Assembly (NCBI RefSeq): GCF_001514305.1
Contig: NZ_KQ949076.1
Coordinates: 478,140-542,139, forward strand
Source of the DNA: Streptomyces dysideae
Lineage (GTDB): Bacteria; Actinomycetota; Actinomycetes; Streptomycetales; Streptomycetaceae
Length of the DNA: 64,000 bases
Reading direction: 5' to 3'
The notes beneath the pieces are model-generated. The model was not told the DNA's origin. It ran no database searches and saw only the letters and a program-made list of their open reading frames with translations. Position numbers and translations under genes: made by a program. Positions 37,990 through 46,928 of this stretch are shown here, piece after piece. Positions within the stretch are counted from its first letter, which is position 1. Every line of letters starts with the position of its first letter.

Positions 37990-38267
37990 CGCAGACCGCC
38001 GCCGGCGTGCCGCGCACGGTACTGGGCCGGGCCCTGCTCCTGGAGACCGCGCTGCCGCTGGCCCCCGCCGTCCTGGTGGCGGGCACGGGCGGCATGGCGA
38101 TCGGCATCTGGTACGCGGCGCTCACCAGGGAGCACGTCACTCCGGGCATCCCGTGGGTGGCGCTGCTTGTGCCGGTGGCGGTGTACGGCTGCTGCCTGCT
38201 GGCCGCGACGACGGCACTGCCTTTGCTGCGGCGGTCGGTGCGGCCGGGGGAACTGCGGTACGTGTGA
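37990..38267 (+). pseudogene. 3' end of an FtsX-like ABC permease gene
   Basis: The frame GVPRTVLGRALLLETALPLA, then hydrophobic helices (WVALLVPVAVYGCCLLAATT) and RRSVRPGELRYV to a stop, resembles the last membrane helices of FtsX/MacB-type permeases. No upstream part is present: between 37739 and 37990 there is no matching frame, only the breakpoint with the toxin remnant. Confidence 0.6.
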
Positions 38268-38383
38268 CGGGGGCATGGCCCGTGAACCGTCCGGCCCCGG
38301 GGGCGCAGGGGACCCCCGGGCCGCACCCGTACCCGGTCCCTTTCCGCCGAACCAACCGCCCCACAGCCGTCGATAGAGGGGGT

Positions 38384-39007
38384 GTGAGACTGTTCCGCCC
38401 CATGGGGGGCCACCGGGAGAAGGACGAGGCGGACTCGGACGCGGCGCTGCTGCGCGCCGTCGCGGGCGGGGACTCGGCGGCGATGGCCGCGCTGTACGAC
38501 CGGCACGCCGGGTGGCTGCACGCGCGGCTGCGGCGGCGCTGTGCCGACCCCGAGGTCGTGCGCGAGGTGCTGCAGGACACGTTCGTGGCCGTGTGGAGGT
38601 CGGCGGACGCGCACCGGGGCGAGGAGGCCGGCGGCTGGCTGTGGACCATCGCCGCGCGCCGCCTGGTCGACGCGCGGCGGGCCCACGAGCGGGCCACGCG
38701 GCTGGAGACGGCGCCGATGGACGAGGCGCCGAGCGGGTACGCGCCTGCGGCTGCCGCGCCGTCCGCCGAGGAGCGGGTGCTGGCGGGGCTGGAGTACGGC
38801 GATGTCGGCACCGCCCTCGACCGGATCTCGCCCGAACTGCGCGACGTACTGCGCGCCACGGTCGTCGACGGGCTCACCACCCGCGAGACCGCCCGGCTGC
38901 TCGGCATACCCGAAGGCACCGTCAAGTCCCGTGCGATGCGCGCCCGCACCGAACTCCGCGCCGCCCTCGCCCAGTTGAACCCGTCGCCGTTGGGAGGCCC
39001 GGCATGA
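38384..39007 (+). CDS. ECF RNA polymerase sigma factor
   Basis: A 207-residue sigma factor. Region 2: AALYDRHAGWLHARLRRRC and VREVLQDTFVAVWRSADA; region 4: RISPELRDVLRATVVDGLTT and TARLLGIPEGTVKSRAMRAR. The start is uncertain between GTG 38384 and ATG 38402. It overlaps the anti-sigma gene as ATGA and heads a five-gene run ending in an ABC exporter, so the sigma factor probably controls its own operon. Confidence 0.92.
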   Translation: MRLFRPMGGHREKDEADSDAALLRAVAGGDSAAMAALYDRHAGWLHARLRRRCADPEVVREVLQDTFVAVWRSADAHRGEEAGGWLWTIAARRLVDARRAHERATRLETAPMDEAPSGYAPAAAAPSAEERVLAGLEYGDVGTALDRISPELRDVLRATVVDGLTTRETARLLGIPEGTVKSRAMRARTELRAALAQLNPSPLGGPA

Positions 39008-39909
39008 CCGGCTGGCACACGTCCGACGACCTCGTCACCCGCTACACGGACGGCTCCCTGCCGGAGCCGGACGCCTGGTCGCTGGAGAAACACCTGGAGT
39101 CCTGCGGCGACTGCGCGGCCCGGGTGTCACAGGCGGTACGGGAGACGGCGGCGGGGGTGACGCTCGCCGAGGTACGGGAGGCCGTACTGGGCGCGGCGCC
39201 CACCACGTCACCGGCATCGGCATCGGCATCCCTGTCCCGGTCCCAGTCCCGGTCCCGCCGGCGCCTCCCCTTCCCCTCCGTCGGCTCCCGTACCGCCCGT
39301 GTCCTGTGGGCCGCCGGGCCCGCCGTGCGCGGGGCCTGGCTGCCGGCCGTGCTGCTCGTGGCGTTCGGCGCGGTCGCGCTGGCCTACGGTGCCGACTTCG
39401 ACGCGGCACGGCCGCTGCTGCTGGCCGTCGCCCCCGTCGTACCGGTCGTCGGGGTCGCCCTGTCCTACGGCGCGCACGCCGACCCGCTGCACGAGATCAC
39501 CGCGGCGACACCGTCGGCCGGGCTCCGGCTGATGCTGACGCGGACGGCCGCGGTACTGGCCGTCAGCCTGCCGCTGCTGACCCTGGCCGGGCTGCTGCTG
39601 CCGGCCTCGGGCGCCCCGGCCGCGGCCGCCTGGCTGCTGCCCGGCCTCACCCTGACCCTGGCCTCCCTGGCCCTGGCCGGTTACACCGGGTTCCGCACCG
39701 CCACCGCGGTGACCGGCGGCGGCTGGCTGTGCGCCGTACTCGCCCCGGCGCTCACCGCGCGGGGTGGGCTGACCGCACGGCTGGCCGACCAGCTCTCGGC
39801 CTACCTCGACGGCGCCCCGGCGCAGGGCGCGTGGGCGGCGGCAGCCGTCCTCTGTGCCGCGCTGCTGGCCACCCGCCGTCGGGCCTACGACCGCCTGGAG
39901 CGGCGTTGA
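39004..39909 (+). CDS. Polytopic zinc-finger anti-sigma factor
   Basis: A 301-residue protein. The first 45 residues carry the ZAS-type motif (LEKHLESCGDCAARV, the HxxxCxxC core), which binds and inhibits the cognate sigma factor. A Ser/Arg-rich linker follows, then about six membrane helices (AVLLVAFGAVALAYGA, LLTLAGLLLPASGAP, ALTARGG region). Most anti-sigma factors have one helix; the polytopic tail suggests it reads a membrane signal or couples to the exporter encoded next. Coupled to the sigma gene by a 4-bp overlap with TGGGAGG before the ATG. Confidence 0.88.
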   Translation: MTGWHTSDDLVTRYTDGSLPEPDAWSLEKHLESCGDCAARVSQAVRETAAGVTLAEVREAVLGAAPTTSPASASASLSRSQSRSRRRLPFPSVGSRTARVLWAAGPAVRGAWLPAVLLVAFGAVALAYGADFDAARPLLLAVAPVVPVVGVALSYGAHADPLHEITAATPSAGLRLMLTRTAAVLAVSLPLLTLAGLLLPASGAPAAAAWLLPGLTLTLASLALAGYTGFRTATAVTGGGWLCAVLAPALTARGGLTARLADQLSAYLDGAPAQGAWAAAAVLCAALLATRRRAYDRLERR

Positions 39910-39962
39910 CGACGCCCCCGGCCTCTCTGGATCTCCCCTCCCACTCCTCCCCTGGAGCCCCC

Positions 39963-40757
39963 TTGCCCACCATCCGAGTGACCGGCCTGCACGTCCGGCA
40001 CCGCAAGACCGTCGCCCTCGACGCGCTGGACCTCGACTTCGGCCCCGGCGTCCACGGACTGCTCGGCCCGAACGGCGCCGGCAAGACCTCACTGATCCGG
40101 GTCCTCGCCACGGTCGCCGAACCGAGCGGCGGCCGGGTGGAGATCCTCGGCGAGAACACCGGCGAGCAGCGGCGGCGCGGCACCGTACGGCGTCAGCTCG
40201 GCTATCTGCCGCAGGAGTTCGGCTACTACCCGGGGTTCACGGTGCGAGAGTTCGTCGCGTACGTGGCCTGGCTGAAGGAGATGCGCACCGCCGACGCCCC
40301 GGCCGCCGTGGAACGGGCCGTCGGCCGGGTCGGCCTCGCCGACCGCATCGACACGAAGGTCAGGACGCTGTCCGGCGGCATGGTCCGCCGCGTCGGCATC
40401 GCCCAGGCCATCGTCAACGACCCCCGGGTGCTGCTCTTCGACGAGCCGACCGCCGGTCTCGATCCGGAGCAGCGCGTCGAGTTCCGGGAGCTGCTGCGCG
40501 AACTGGGCGCCTCGGCCACGGTCATCGTCTCCACCCACCTCGTGGAGGACGTGGCGGCGGCCTGCACGGAGGTCACCCTCGTCGACGCGGGCCGGGTCGC
40601 CTGGCGCGGCACGCCCGGCTCACTCGCCGCGCTCGGCGAGTCGGCGGGCGCGGCGGGCAGCGCCGGCGACAACGCGATCGAGCGCGGCTACACGGCCGCG
40701 CTGCGCGCCCACCGCGACTCCGGCCGGCCCCAGACCCTCGAAGGGACGGCGCGATGA
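39963..40757 (+). CDS. ABC transporter ATP-binding protein
   Basis: A 264-residue ATPase with Walker A GLLGPNGAGKTSLIR, Q-loop YLPQEFGYYPG, signature LSGGMVRRVGIAQ, Walker B VLLFDEPTAGLDP and the switch His in VSTHLVEDV. It is of the CcmA/NatA exporter type. The start is TTG 39963, with GGAG six bases upstream. The stop overlaps the next gene as ATGA. It should energise the two membrane proteins that follow. Confidence 0.95.
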   Translation: MPTIRVTGLHVRHRKTVALDALDLDFGPGVHGLLGPNGAGKTSLIRVLATVAEPSGGRVEILGENTGEQRRRGTVRRQLGYLPQEFGYYPGFTVREFVAYVAWLKEMRTADAPAAVERAVGRVGLADRIDTKVRTLSGGMVRRVGIAQAIVNDPRVLLFDEPTAGLDPEQRVEFRELLRELGASATVIVSTHLVEDVAAACTEVTLVDAGRVAWRGTPGSLAALGESAGAAGSAGDNAIERGYTAALRAHRDSGRPQTLEGTAR

Positions 40758-42133
40758 CCCTCGTAGCGAAAGAAGCGGAAGCAGCGGAAGCAGCGGAAGC
40801 GGCGCGGGAAGCGGGGAGCGGGAAGCGCGCGGCTCCCCCCAACCACCCCCTGCGCGCCGAGTTCCTGCGCGGCTTCGCCCCCTGGGCCGGTGCGGCCGTC
40901 CTCCTCACCCTCGCCGTGGGGATGGCCGCCGCCGCGGCGGAGTGGCAGGGCGGCTGGGCCGAGACCCGCGACCGGCTGCACGTGGGAGCGCAGCTGCTGG
41001 GCGTCCCGCTGGCCCTGGCCGCCTGCTGCTGGCAGGGCGGCCGGGAGCGCAGACGCCGTACCGGAGAGCTGATGTCGGCGGCGGCACGCGGTCCGCTCGC
41101 CCGGTTCCTGGCGTCCGCTCTGCCGGTCGCGTGCTGGGTGGTCGCCGGGTACGCGGTCGCCACCGGCCTCGCCCTGCTCGCCACCGCCTTCTACGCCACC
41201 GGCGACCGGCCGCACCTCGTCGTACCGCTCACGGACGCGGTCGCCCTGGGGTCCGCCGCCGTGGTGGGCCAGGTGGTGGGCCGTCTGGTGCCCTGGCGGC
41301 TGACGGCACCGGCGCTGGCGGTGGCCGGGTATGTCGGCGTCGGTGTCCTGGCGTACGAAGGGACGAGTCCCGTGCGGCACCTGTCCCCGCTCGCCGACGG
41401 CTCGGTCACCGATGTGCCGGTGTGGTGGCAGCCCCTGGCGATGGCCGCGTGGACGGGCGGTCTGGCGACGGCGGCGGTTCTCGCGTACGCCGCCCGGCGC
41501 CGGTTCACGGCCCTGCTTCCGCTGGCCGCCGCGACCGCCGCGGGGGCGCTGCTGGTGCAGACCGGCGACGGCCTGTGGCACGCCGACCCGCTGGCCCGCC
41601 GCCAGGTGTGCGACACCTCCACGACCCCGCAGATCTGTGTGAACGCCCGCTACGAGGGCCTGTTGCCGCAGGTCACGGAGGCTCTGTCCGGTCTGACGGG
41701 CCGCCTGGAGGGCGTAGAGAACCTGCCGGTCCGCTTCGCGGACCTGCCGAGGCGGCCGAAGCCGGACGAGGCCGAGCTGCCGATGATCACGCCGATCGGC
41801 TGGTCCGTCGTACGGGGTCGGCTGACCGATCCGCGGGAGTTCGCGTGGGCGGCCGGCATGGCGCTGTACGGCCGGGGGGAGTGCGAAACCACCGACCCGC
41901 GCGTGGCCCGGATCGACGACGCCGTGGAGGCATACCTGGCACCCAGTCCGCTGCAGCAGGACTTCGACGAGGCGGACGCCAAGGGCGGCAAGGCCGAGCG
42001 CGACCGGCTGAAGGAGCGGATCGAGGCCCGCGCCCGGCTGGCGGGGATGGGCGACGAGGAGCGCCGCGCCTGGTTGTCCGAGTACTTCGCGACGGCCGAC
42101 GAGTGCGACCCGAAGGAGGTGCCGGCGCTGTGA
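40754..42133 (+). CDS. ABC exporter membrane subunit 1
   Basis: A 459-residue membrane protein. The N-terminus is a low-complexity EAEAAEAAEAA stretch encoded by a GAAGCGGAAGCA repeat. About six helices follow (GAAVLLTLAVGMAAAAAEW, VPLALAACCWQGG, ACWVVAGYAVATGLALL). A soluble domain of about 200 residues has four Cys (QVCDTST, PQICVN, GECETT, DECDPK) and is probably outside the membrane. Coupled by ATGA to the ATPase gene. The substrate is unknown. Confidence 0.8.
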   Translation: MTLVAKEAEAAEAAEAAREAGSGKRAAPPNHPLRAEFLRGFAPWAGAAVLLTLAVGMAAAAAEWQGGWAETRDRLHVGAQLLGVPLALAACCWQGGRERRRRTGELMSAAARGPLARFLASALPVACWVVAGYAVATGLALLATAFYATGDRPHLVVPLTDAVALGSAAVVGQVVGRLVPWRLTAPALAVAGYVGVGVLAYEGTSPVRHLSPLADGSVTDVPVWWQPLAMAAWTGGLATAAVLAYAARRRFTALLPLAAATAAGALLVQTGDGLWHADPLARRQVCDTSTTPQICVNARYEGLLPQVTEALSGLTGRLEGVENLPVRFADLPRRPKPDEAELPMITPIGWSVVRGRLTDPREFAWAAGMALYGRGECETTDPRVARIDDAVEAYLAPSPLQQDFDEADAKGGKAERDRLKERIEARARLAGMGDEERRAWLSEYFATADECDPKEVPAL

Positions 42134-42281
42134 CAGGTCGACCGAGGGAGGTGCCGGCGCTGTGACAGGTCGACCGAGGGAGGTGCCGACGCCATGACCG
42201 TGCGACCCGAAGAAAGTACCGGCGCCATGACCGTGCGACCCGAACGAGGTGCCGACGCCATGACCGTGCGACCCGAAGGAG
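42119..42281 (+). repeat. Five-unit 32/33-bp tandem repeat across a gene junction
   Basis: Units at 42119-42150, 42151-42182, 42183-42215, 42216-42248 and 42249-42281. Each resembles the last codons of the upstream gene (TGCGACCCGAAGGAGGTGCC). The first two are identical. The last three each contain CCATGACCGTGCGACCC, so the ribosome site and ATG of the next gene are triplicated. It most likely arose by slippage from the 3' end of the preceding gene. Confidence 0.9.
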
Positions 42282-42898
42282 CTGCAGGCGCTGTGACCGG
42301 CGGTCTTCTCCTGTACGCCCGCTCGCGCACCCTCCCGCTCACGGTCGCCTCGCTCGCCGCGACCGGCGCCCTCGCCGTGTGGGCCGCGCACGGCCTGGAC
42401 GCCTACCTGGACCCGAGCCGGCGGGTCCCGGTGGTCGCGCTGGCCCCGCTGCTCGCGGCCGCGGCGATCGGCGCGAGCCTGTACAGCGCGTCCGAAGAAC
42501 TGGACCGCACGGCCGTACGCCCCTGGTGGCGGCGGCGCCTGGTGCAGCTGCTGGCGCTCACCGCCCTCGCCGCGGTCCTGCTGCCGCCGGCCGTCCTCGG
42601 GCATGTGTCCTCCTTCGGCCCGCCCGCCATGATCCGCAACACCCTCGGCTGTACGGGCCTCGCCGCGGCCGCGGCGGCCCTGCTCGGCGCCCGGCTGAGC
42701 TGGCTGCCGGTCTTCGGGTACGTCAGTGCGGTGTACATGGGGGCCGCCGGGGTGCACGGGGGCGTGGTGCCGGTGTGGGCGTGGCTCGTGCAGCCGGCCG
42801 GGGAGTGGGACGGGTGGATCGTCGCGCTCGTCGCCTTCGGCGCGGGAGGCGTGCTGTACGTGGTGCGGGGGGCGCGGCCGGAGGGGCCGCGCGGCTGA
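42194..42898 (+). CDS. ABC exporter membrane subunit 2
   Basis: A 234-residue membrane protein with about six helices (LTVASLAATGALAVWAAHGL, LLALTALAAVLLPPAVLG, GLAAAAAALLGARL). The start is ambiguous because a tandem repeat places three ATG codons in frame at 42194, 42227 and 42260 (MTVRPE repeated) and an original-looking GTG at 42293. The first ATG has the best ribosome site (GGGAGG). Last gene of the sigma/anti-sigma/ABC operon. Confidence 0.8.
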   Translation: MTVRPEESTGAMTVRPERGADAMTVRPEGAAGAVTGGLLLYARSRTLPLTVASLAATGALAVWAAHGLDAYLDPSRRVPVVALAPLLAAAAIGASLYSASEELDRTAVRPWWRRRLVQLLALTALAAVLLPPAVLGHVSSFGPPAMIRNTLGCTGLAAAAAALLGARLSWLPVFGYVSAVYMGAAGVHGGVVPVWAWLVQPAGEWDGWIVALVAFGAGGVLYVVRGARPEGPRG

Positions 42899-43010
42899 TC
42901 GAGCGCGTCGAGGGCGTCGAGGGCACACCGGCAGGCCGGGCGCGGGGTGTTCCCGCGTCCGGCACCAGCCCGCCCCACCCTCACCGACGTATGCAAAAGC
43001 CCGGATCGTC

Positions 43011-43547
43011 TCAGGCAGAGATGCCGTCGATCCGGGCCAAGGCGTCGTCCGCGCCGAACGGCTGCAAGTACGGCAGCCAGCGCGGGTCCCTATGGCCGGT
43101 CCCGATGATGCGCCAGGCCAGGCCGGTGGGCGGAGCGGGTTTGTGGCGCAGCCGCCAGCCGATCTCGAAGAGGTGCCGGTCGGCCTTGACGTGGTTGCAG
43201 CGGCGGCACGAGGCCACCACGTTGTCCCAGACGTGCTTGCCCCCGCGGCTGCGCGGGATGACGTGGTCGACGCTGGTTGCGACGCCACCGCAGTACATGC
43301 ACCGGCCCCCGTCGCGCGCGAAGAGCGCCCTGCGGGTAAGAGGAACGGGCCCCCGATAGGGAACCCGGACGAATCGCTTGAGCCGGACCACGCTTGGTGC
43401 GGGGACTGAGATGGTTGCGCTGTGCATAAAGGCGCCGGACTCCTCGAGGCAGACTGCCTTGTTCTCGAGGACGAGGACTAGCGCGCGGCGGAGCGGTACG
43501 ACGCCGAGCGGCTCGTACGACGCGTTGAGGACCAGGACATGCGGCAC
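43011..43547 (-). CDS. HNH endonuclease family protein
   Basis: A 178-residue protein with a zinc-ribbon HNH domain: MYCGG, VDHVIPRSRGGKHVWDN and CRRCNHVKADR give the paired CxxC motifs and the DH...N catalytic centre. The N-terminal VLNASYEPLGVVPLRRA is typical of the conserved actinobacterial group of HNH proteins. GTG 43547 has AAGGAGG five bases upstream. A CCCGGATCG/CGATCCGGG inverted repeat overlaps its 3' end. Biological role not established. Confidence 0.9.
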   Translation of the reverse strand: MPHVLVLNASYEPLGVVPLRRALVLVLENKAVCLEESGAFMHSATISVPAPSVVRLKRFVRVPYRGPVPLTRRALFARDGGRCMYCGGVATSVDHVIPRSRGGKHVWDNVVASCRRCNHVKADRHLFEIGWRLRHKPAPPTGLAWRIIGTGHRDPRWLPYLQPFGADDALARIDGISA

Positions 43548-43838
43548 GGATGCCTCCTTGGGCGTCGGCGGCGCGTGGCTCGCGCCGGGACGATCTGTAG
43601 TCAGTCTCCCCTCTTGCCTGGTGGAAGCGCCACCATGTCCCGGTAACGGGCTGGGAGTGTTTTCGACCACACCTTTCTTCATCCCCAGGTGAGCACGGTC
43701 TCTCCCTCGAACATTGCAGCGATCCACACACGATGCACCGTTAGTGTGGTGGGTCTGCCGCCCTGGTGACCTTTCCGTGACCCTTCACCATCCGACCATC
43801 TGCCGGGCGGCGGACCGCTGCGCCTGGAGGTACCTGCC

Positions 43839-44888
43839 GTGTCCCTGTCCGCCGTCCTACTGGCCGTCGGCTCCTCGCCGTCGCCGACTCCCTCGGAGTC
43901 CCCGACCCCGGCGGTCCCGTCGATCGAGGAGGCCCAGGAGAACGCGACCCAGGCCGCGAGCTGGGTCGAGCAGAACTGGTCGACCTGGCTCGCGATCGGC
44001 CTCAGGGTCCTGCTGATCGTGGTGATCGCGGCGATGCTGAGAGTGGCGGTGCGGCGGGCGATCACCAAGCTCATAGACCGCATGAGCCGCACGGCACAGG
44101 CGGTCGACGGCACGGCGCTGGGCGGCCTCCTGGTGAACGTCGAACGCCGGCGTCAGCGCTCCCAGGCGATCGGCTCGGTACTCCGCTCGGTGGCCAGCTT
44201 CGTGATCATGGGCACGGCCGCGCTGATGATCCTGGCCACGTTCCAGATCAATCTGGCCCCACTGCTCGCCTCCGCCGGTGTCGCGGGCGTGGCGATCGGT
44301 TTCGGCGCCCGCAACCTCGTCACGGACTTCCTCTCCGGCGTCTTCATGATCCTCGAGGACCAGTACGGCGTCGGCGACGAGATCGACGCGGGCGTCGCCA
44401 CCGGCGAGGTCATCGAGGTCGGCCTGCGAGTGACCAAGCTGCGCGGCCCCAACGGTGCGATCTGGTACGTCCGCAACGGCGAGGTCAAGCGCATCGGCAA
44501 CCTCTCGCAGGGCTGGTCCACGGCCGGGGTGGACGTCACGGTCCGCGCCTCCGAGGACCTGGACAAGGTCAAGCGCACGCTCGACGAGGTCGCCGAGAAG
44601 ATGAGCAAGGAGGAGCCCTGGAACGAGCTCCTCTGGGGCCCGATCGAGGTCCTCGGCCTGGACAGCGTGCTGCTGGACTCGATGGTGGTGCGGGTGTCGG
44701 CGAAGACGATGCCCGGCAAGTCCCTGACGGTGGAACGCGAACTCCGCTGGCGCATCAAGCGCGCCTTCGACGCGGCGGACATCCCGATCGTCGGCGGCCC
44801 GGCCACCCCGGCGGACGAGACCCCCGACTCCGACCCGACGGCGGGGATGGCGGCGCCGTCGGCGCACTCCAACACTTCGTCGCCGTAG
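43839..44888 (+). CDS. Small-conductance mechanosensitive channel (MscS family)
   Basis: A 349-residue channel protein. An outside Pro/Ser-rich N-terminus precedes membrane helices (WLAIGLRVLLIVVIAAMLRV, SVASFVIMGTAALMIL). The pore helix LASAGVAGVAIGFGARNLV with DFLSGVFMILEDQY is diagnostic of MscS. The beta domain (VRNGEVKRIGNLSQGW) and cytosolic alpha/beta domain follow. Opens on membrane tension to release solutes at hypo-osmotic shock. GGAGG precedes the GTG start. Confidence 0.95.
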   Translation: MSLSAVLLAVGSSPSPTPSESPTPAVPSIEEAQENATQAASWVEQNWSTWLAIGLRVLLIVVIAAMLRVAVRRAITKLIDRMSRTAQAVDGTALGGLLVNVERRRQRSQAIGSVLRSVASFVIMGTAALMILATFQINLAPLLASAGVAGVAIGFGARNLVTDFLSGVFMILEDQYGVGDEIDAGVATGEVIEVGLRVTKLRGPNGAIWYVRNGEVKRIGNLSQGWSTAGVDVTVRASEDLDKVKRTLDEVAEKMSKEEPWNELLWGPIEVLGLDSVLLDSMVVRVSAKTMPGKSLTVERELRWRIKRAFDAADIPIVGGPATPADETPDSDPTAGMAAPSAHSNTSSP

Positions 44889-44943
44889 GCACAGGCGGCT
44901 ACGCCGCTCACGCCGCCGAGTGTGATGAAGTAGGACTTACGAG

Positions 44944-44979
44944 GGAGGCGGTATCCGGGGAGCTCCGGGTGCCGCCTCC
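44944..44979 (+). terminator. Terminator after mscS
   Basis: Arms GGAGGCGG (44944-44951) and CCGCCTCC (44972-44979), with further internal pairing through CCGGGGAGCTCCGGG, followed by TTCTT. Confidence 0.8.
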
Positions 44980-45139
44980 TTCTTACGTGCGGGGATCGGC
45001 GTAACGGTTCAGCACACTCGTTCGAGTGAACGGTCATGACATTCCGGCGCGCACGTCAGGCGTGGGCTCCATTGTTCTGCCGGGGCACCCGGCGCGGGCT
45101 TAGCCTGGCATTGCATCAGTGCGACAAGGAGAACCAGCG

Positions 45140-45793
45140 ATGAGCGCCGAACCGATTATGGAGCCGGTGATGACGCAGGTGGACCCCATCGATCTATTGA
45201 TCGCGTTCGAAGAGGCGTCGCCGATGCCGATTCGACCCGAGTACGTCGAGGGGACGGTCATCGTGCCGCCGCAGCCGGACTACAAGCACAGCAAAGGCGC
45301 CGTCAAGCTTGCCGTCCAATTCCACACCGCCGGGATCGACCTGGCCGGCATGGGCATGGGTTTCCGCGCCGCCCACAAGGACGGCAGCACCATGGCCCTG
45401 GTCATTCCGGACTTCTATGTCCTGTACCGCGAGCCCACCGAACTCGACGAGTCGTATCGCAAGGCCCACAAGGGCTGGTACCCCATCGGCATGATCGCCC
45501 TGGTGGGCGAGGTCACGTCAACCAATCACGCGATTGACATAGGCGCCAAACTCTCGGCTTACGCCGCCGCCGGTATCCCCGCCTACGTCCTGATCAACCG
45601 CAACACGAAGACGGCCCACTGCTACACAGACCCAATCGTCCCCGGCGACGACCCCACCGAGGCGTACTACGACGCCGACACGAAGGTCGACCTCGGCGAG
45701 CCCCTCTCCCTCCCGGCCCCATACCCCACCCTGGACACGGCGCCCTTCCTGGAGACCGATCGAAAAACGGTGCTCCCGCCCTCCGCGTCCTGA
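45140..45793 (+). CDS. Uma2-family protein (PD-(D/E)xK fold)
   Basis: A 217-residue protein with the layout of Uma2 (DUF820) proteins: YVEGTVIVPPQPDYKHS, the acidic core VIPDFYVLYR, then VGEVTSTNHAIDIGAKLSAY with the E-x-x-S...K pattern and AGIPAYVLINRNTKT. The fold is that of PD-(D/E)xK nucleases, but most members have no proven activity, and the family is heavily expanded in Streptomyces. AAGGAG lies before ATG 45140. A small palindrome ACTCGTTCGAGT lies about 120 nt upstream. Confidence 0.9.
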   Translation: MSAEPIMEPVMTQVDPIDLLIAFEEASPMPIRPEYVEGTVIVPPQPDYKHSKGAVKLAVQFHTAGIDLAGMGMGFRAAHKDGSTMALVIPDFYVLYREPTELDESYRKAHKGWYPIGMIALVGEVTSTNHAIDIGAKLSAYAAAGIPAYVLINRNTKTAHCYTDPIVPGDDPTEAYYDADTKVDLGEPLSLPAPYPTLDTAPFLETDRKTVLPPSAS

Positions 45794-45931
45794 TCAATCC
45801 AGGACGAGGGCGATTGGGCGAGATCTTGGGGAGCGGTCGCGGAGCGTCACCCCGGTGTTCGATTGCGATGGGTCGGGTCGTCGCGGCCAAGTAATTCCCG
45901 AGGCGAAGACGTTGTCGAGCAACGGAGATCG

Positions 45932-46750
45932 TCAAGGTGTCCGAGGGGCGAGCAGGCGTCGTAGTGCCGTCGGTGTACGGCCCAGGTACTGGCGCATGGT
46001 CCTGGTCATGTGTGCCTGGTCGGCGAAGCCGAGGTCTGCGGCGAGTGCGCCGAGGCTGCTCTCACCCTCCTCCAAGCGGTCGAGGGCGCGGCCAATGCGG
46101 ACGCGGTTGCGGTAGCGGGTCACTGAGAGCCCCGTTTCGCGGCTGAAGGATCGGCTCAGGCGGTAGGGCGAGACGCCCAGCACTTCTGCGAGCGGGAGCA
46201 GTCCGTCCGAGGCCGGGTGGCCTTCGGTGATCGCCTGGCGGGCTGCTGCGACGAGAGCCGCTTCGTTTCCAGGGGCTTGTGCACTGAGCGGTGTGGGCCC
46301 GGAGACGACTTGGCCTACAGCGGTGGCGAGCAGGCTGAGCAATTCTTCCGCCAGCGCGTAGTCGACGTCTCCGGTCCGGGCGGTCGCCAGGAGCCGGCGA
46401 TGGGTGAGGTCGAGGCGGGCATCGACGTACACGATCTGTGTGGCCAGGCGCGCGACGTCGCCGGCCATGACGTGCCAGAGCGTCGGCGTCAGGCTGATGG
46501 ATGTGCAGTCGTCGCCTCCGGCGGGATGGGCGAAGTGCTCTTCCTCGCCCGGCACGCCGACGTAGGCCATTGTCGAGTCGATGTCGGCGTCGGCTCCGGC
46601 TGCGCGCCTGCGGAACCGGCCACGGCGCACGAGCACCACCCGGTAGTCCTGACGCACTTCGGTCTCCGACCAGCGCGCATGGTCGTCCTGGCATGTCACA
46701 GCCGTGATGCTGAAGTCGGGTCGGGTAGTGAGAGTGGTGGCTGAGAGCAC
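45932..46750 (-). CDS. AraC-family transcriptional regulator
   Basis: A 272-residue regulator. The N-terminal 150 residues form a cupin-like sensing domain (VVLVRRGRFRRRAAGA, VGVPGEEEHFAHP). The C-terminus has the two AraC helix-turn-helices (LAEVLGVSPYRLSRSFSRET and LAADLGFADQAHMTRTMRQY with LGRTP). It is divergent from the VOC/SRPBCC gene pair and probably regulates it. The GTG start has no strong ribosome site, so the N-terminus is uncertain. Confidence 0.9.
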   Translation of the reverse strand: MLSATTLTTRPDFSITAVTCQDDHARWSETEVRQDYRVVLVRRGRFRRRAAGADADIDSTMAYVGVPGEEEHFAHPAGGDDCTSISLTPTLWHVMAGDVARLATQIVYVDARLDLTHRRLLATARTGDVDYALAEELLSLLATAVGQVVSGPTPLSAQAPGNEAALVAAARQAITEGHPASDGLLPLAEVLGVSPYRLSRSFSRETGLSVTRYRNRVRIGRALDRLEEGESSLGALAADLGFADQAHMTRTMRQYLGRTPTALRRLLAPRTP

Positions 46751-46928
46751 TCTTGAACGCTACGCCGAGGGTCTGACAATCACCCGCGCAAGGATGTTCA
46801 AGACGGGGATCTACTGCCGCGAGCAGGCTGGTTGACGTGCCCCGGCCCCGCCGCCCTGCCCAGTGCACCGGGCTGCCTCGTCGGGGCACATCACACGTCA
46901 CCAGCACCCATACGAAGGGGTCATTGGC

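Noticed and set aside
42119..42281. Possible CRISPR array at the 33-bp tandem repeat
   Set aside because: Units are contiguous with no spacers and derive from the preceding gene's 3' end. There are no cas genes in the window.
45010..45032. ACTCGTTCGAGT palindrome before the Uma2 gene as an operator
   Set aside because: Only 6-bp half sites, with no regulator next to the gene. Mentioned with the gene but not called as a separate site.
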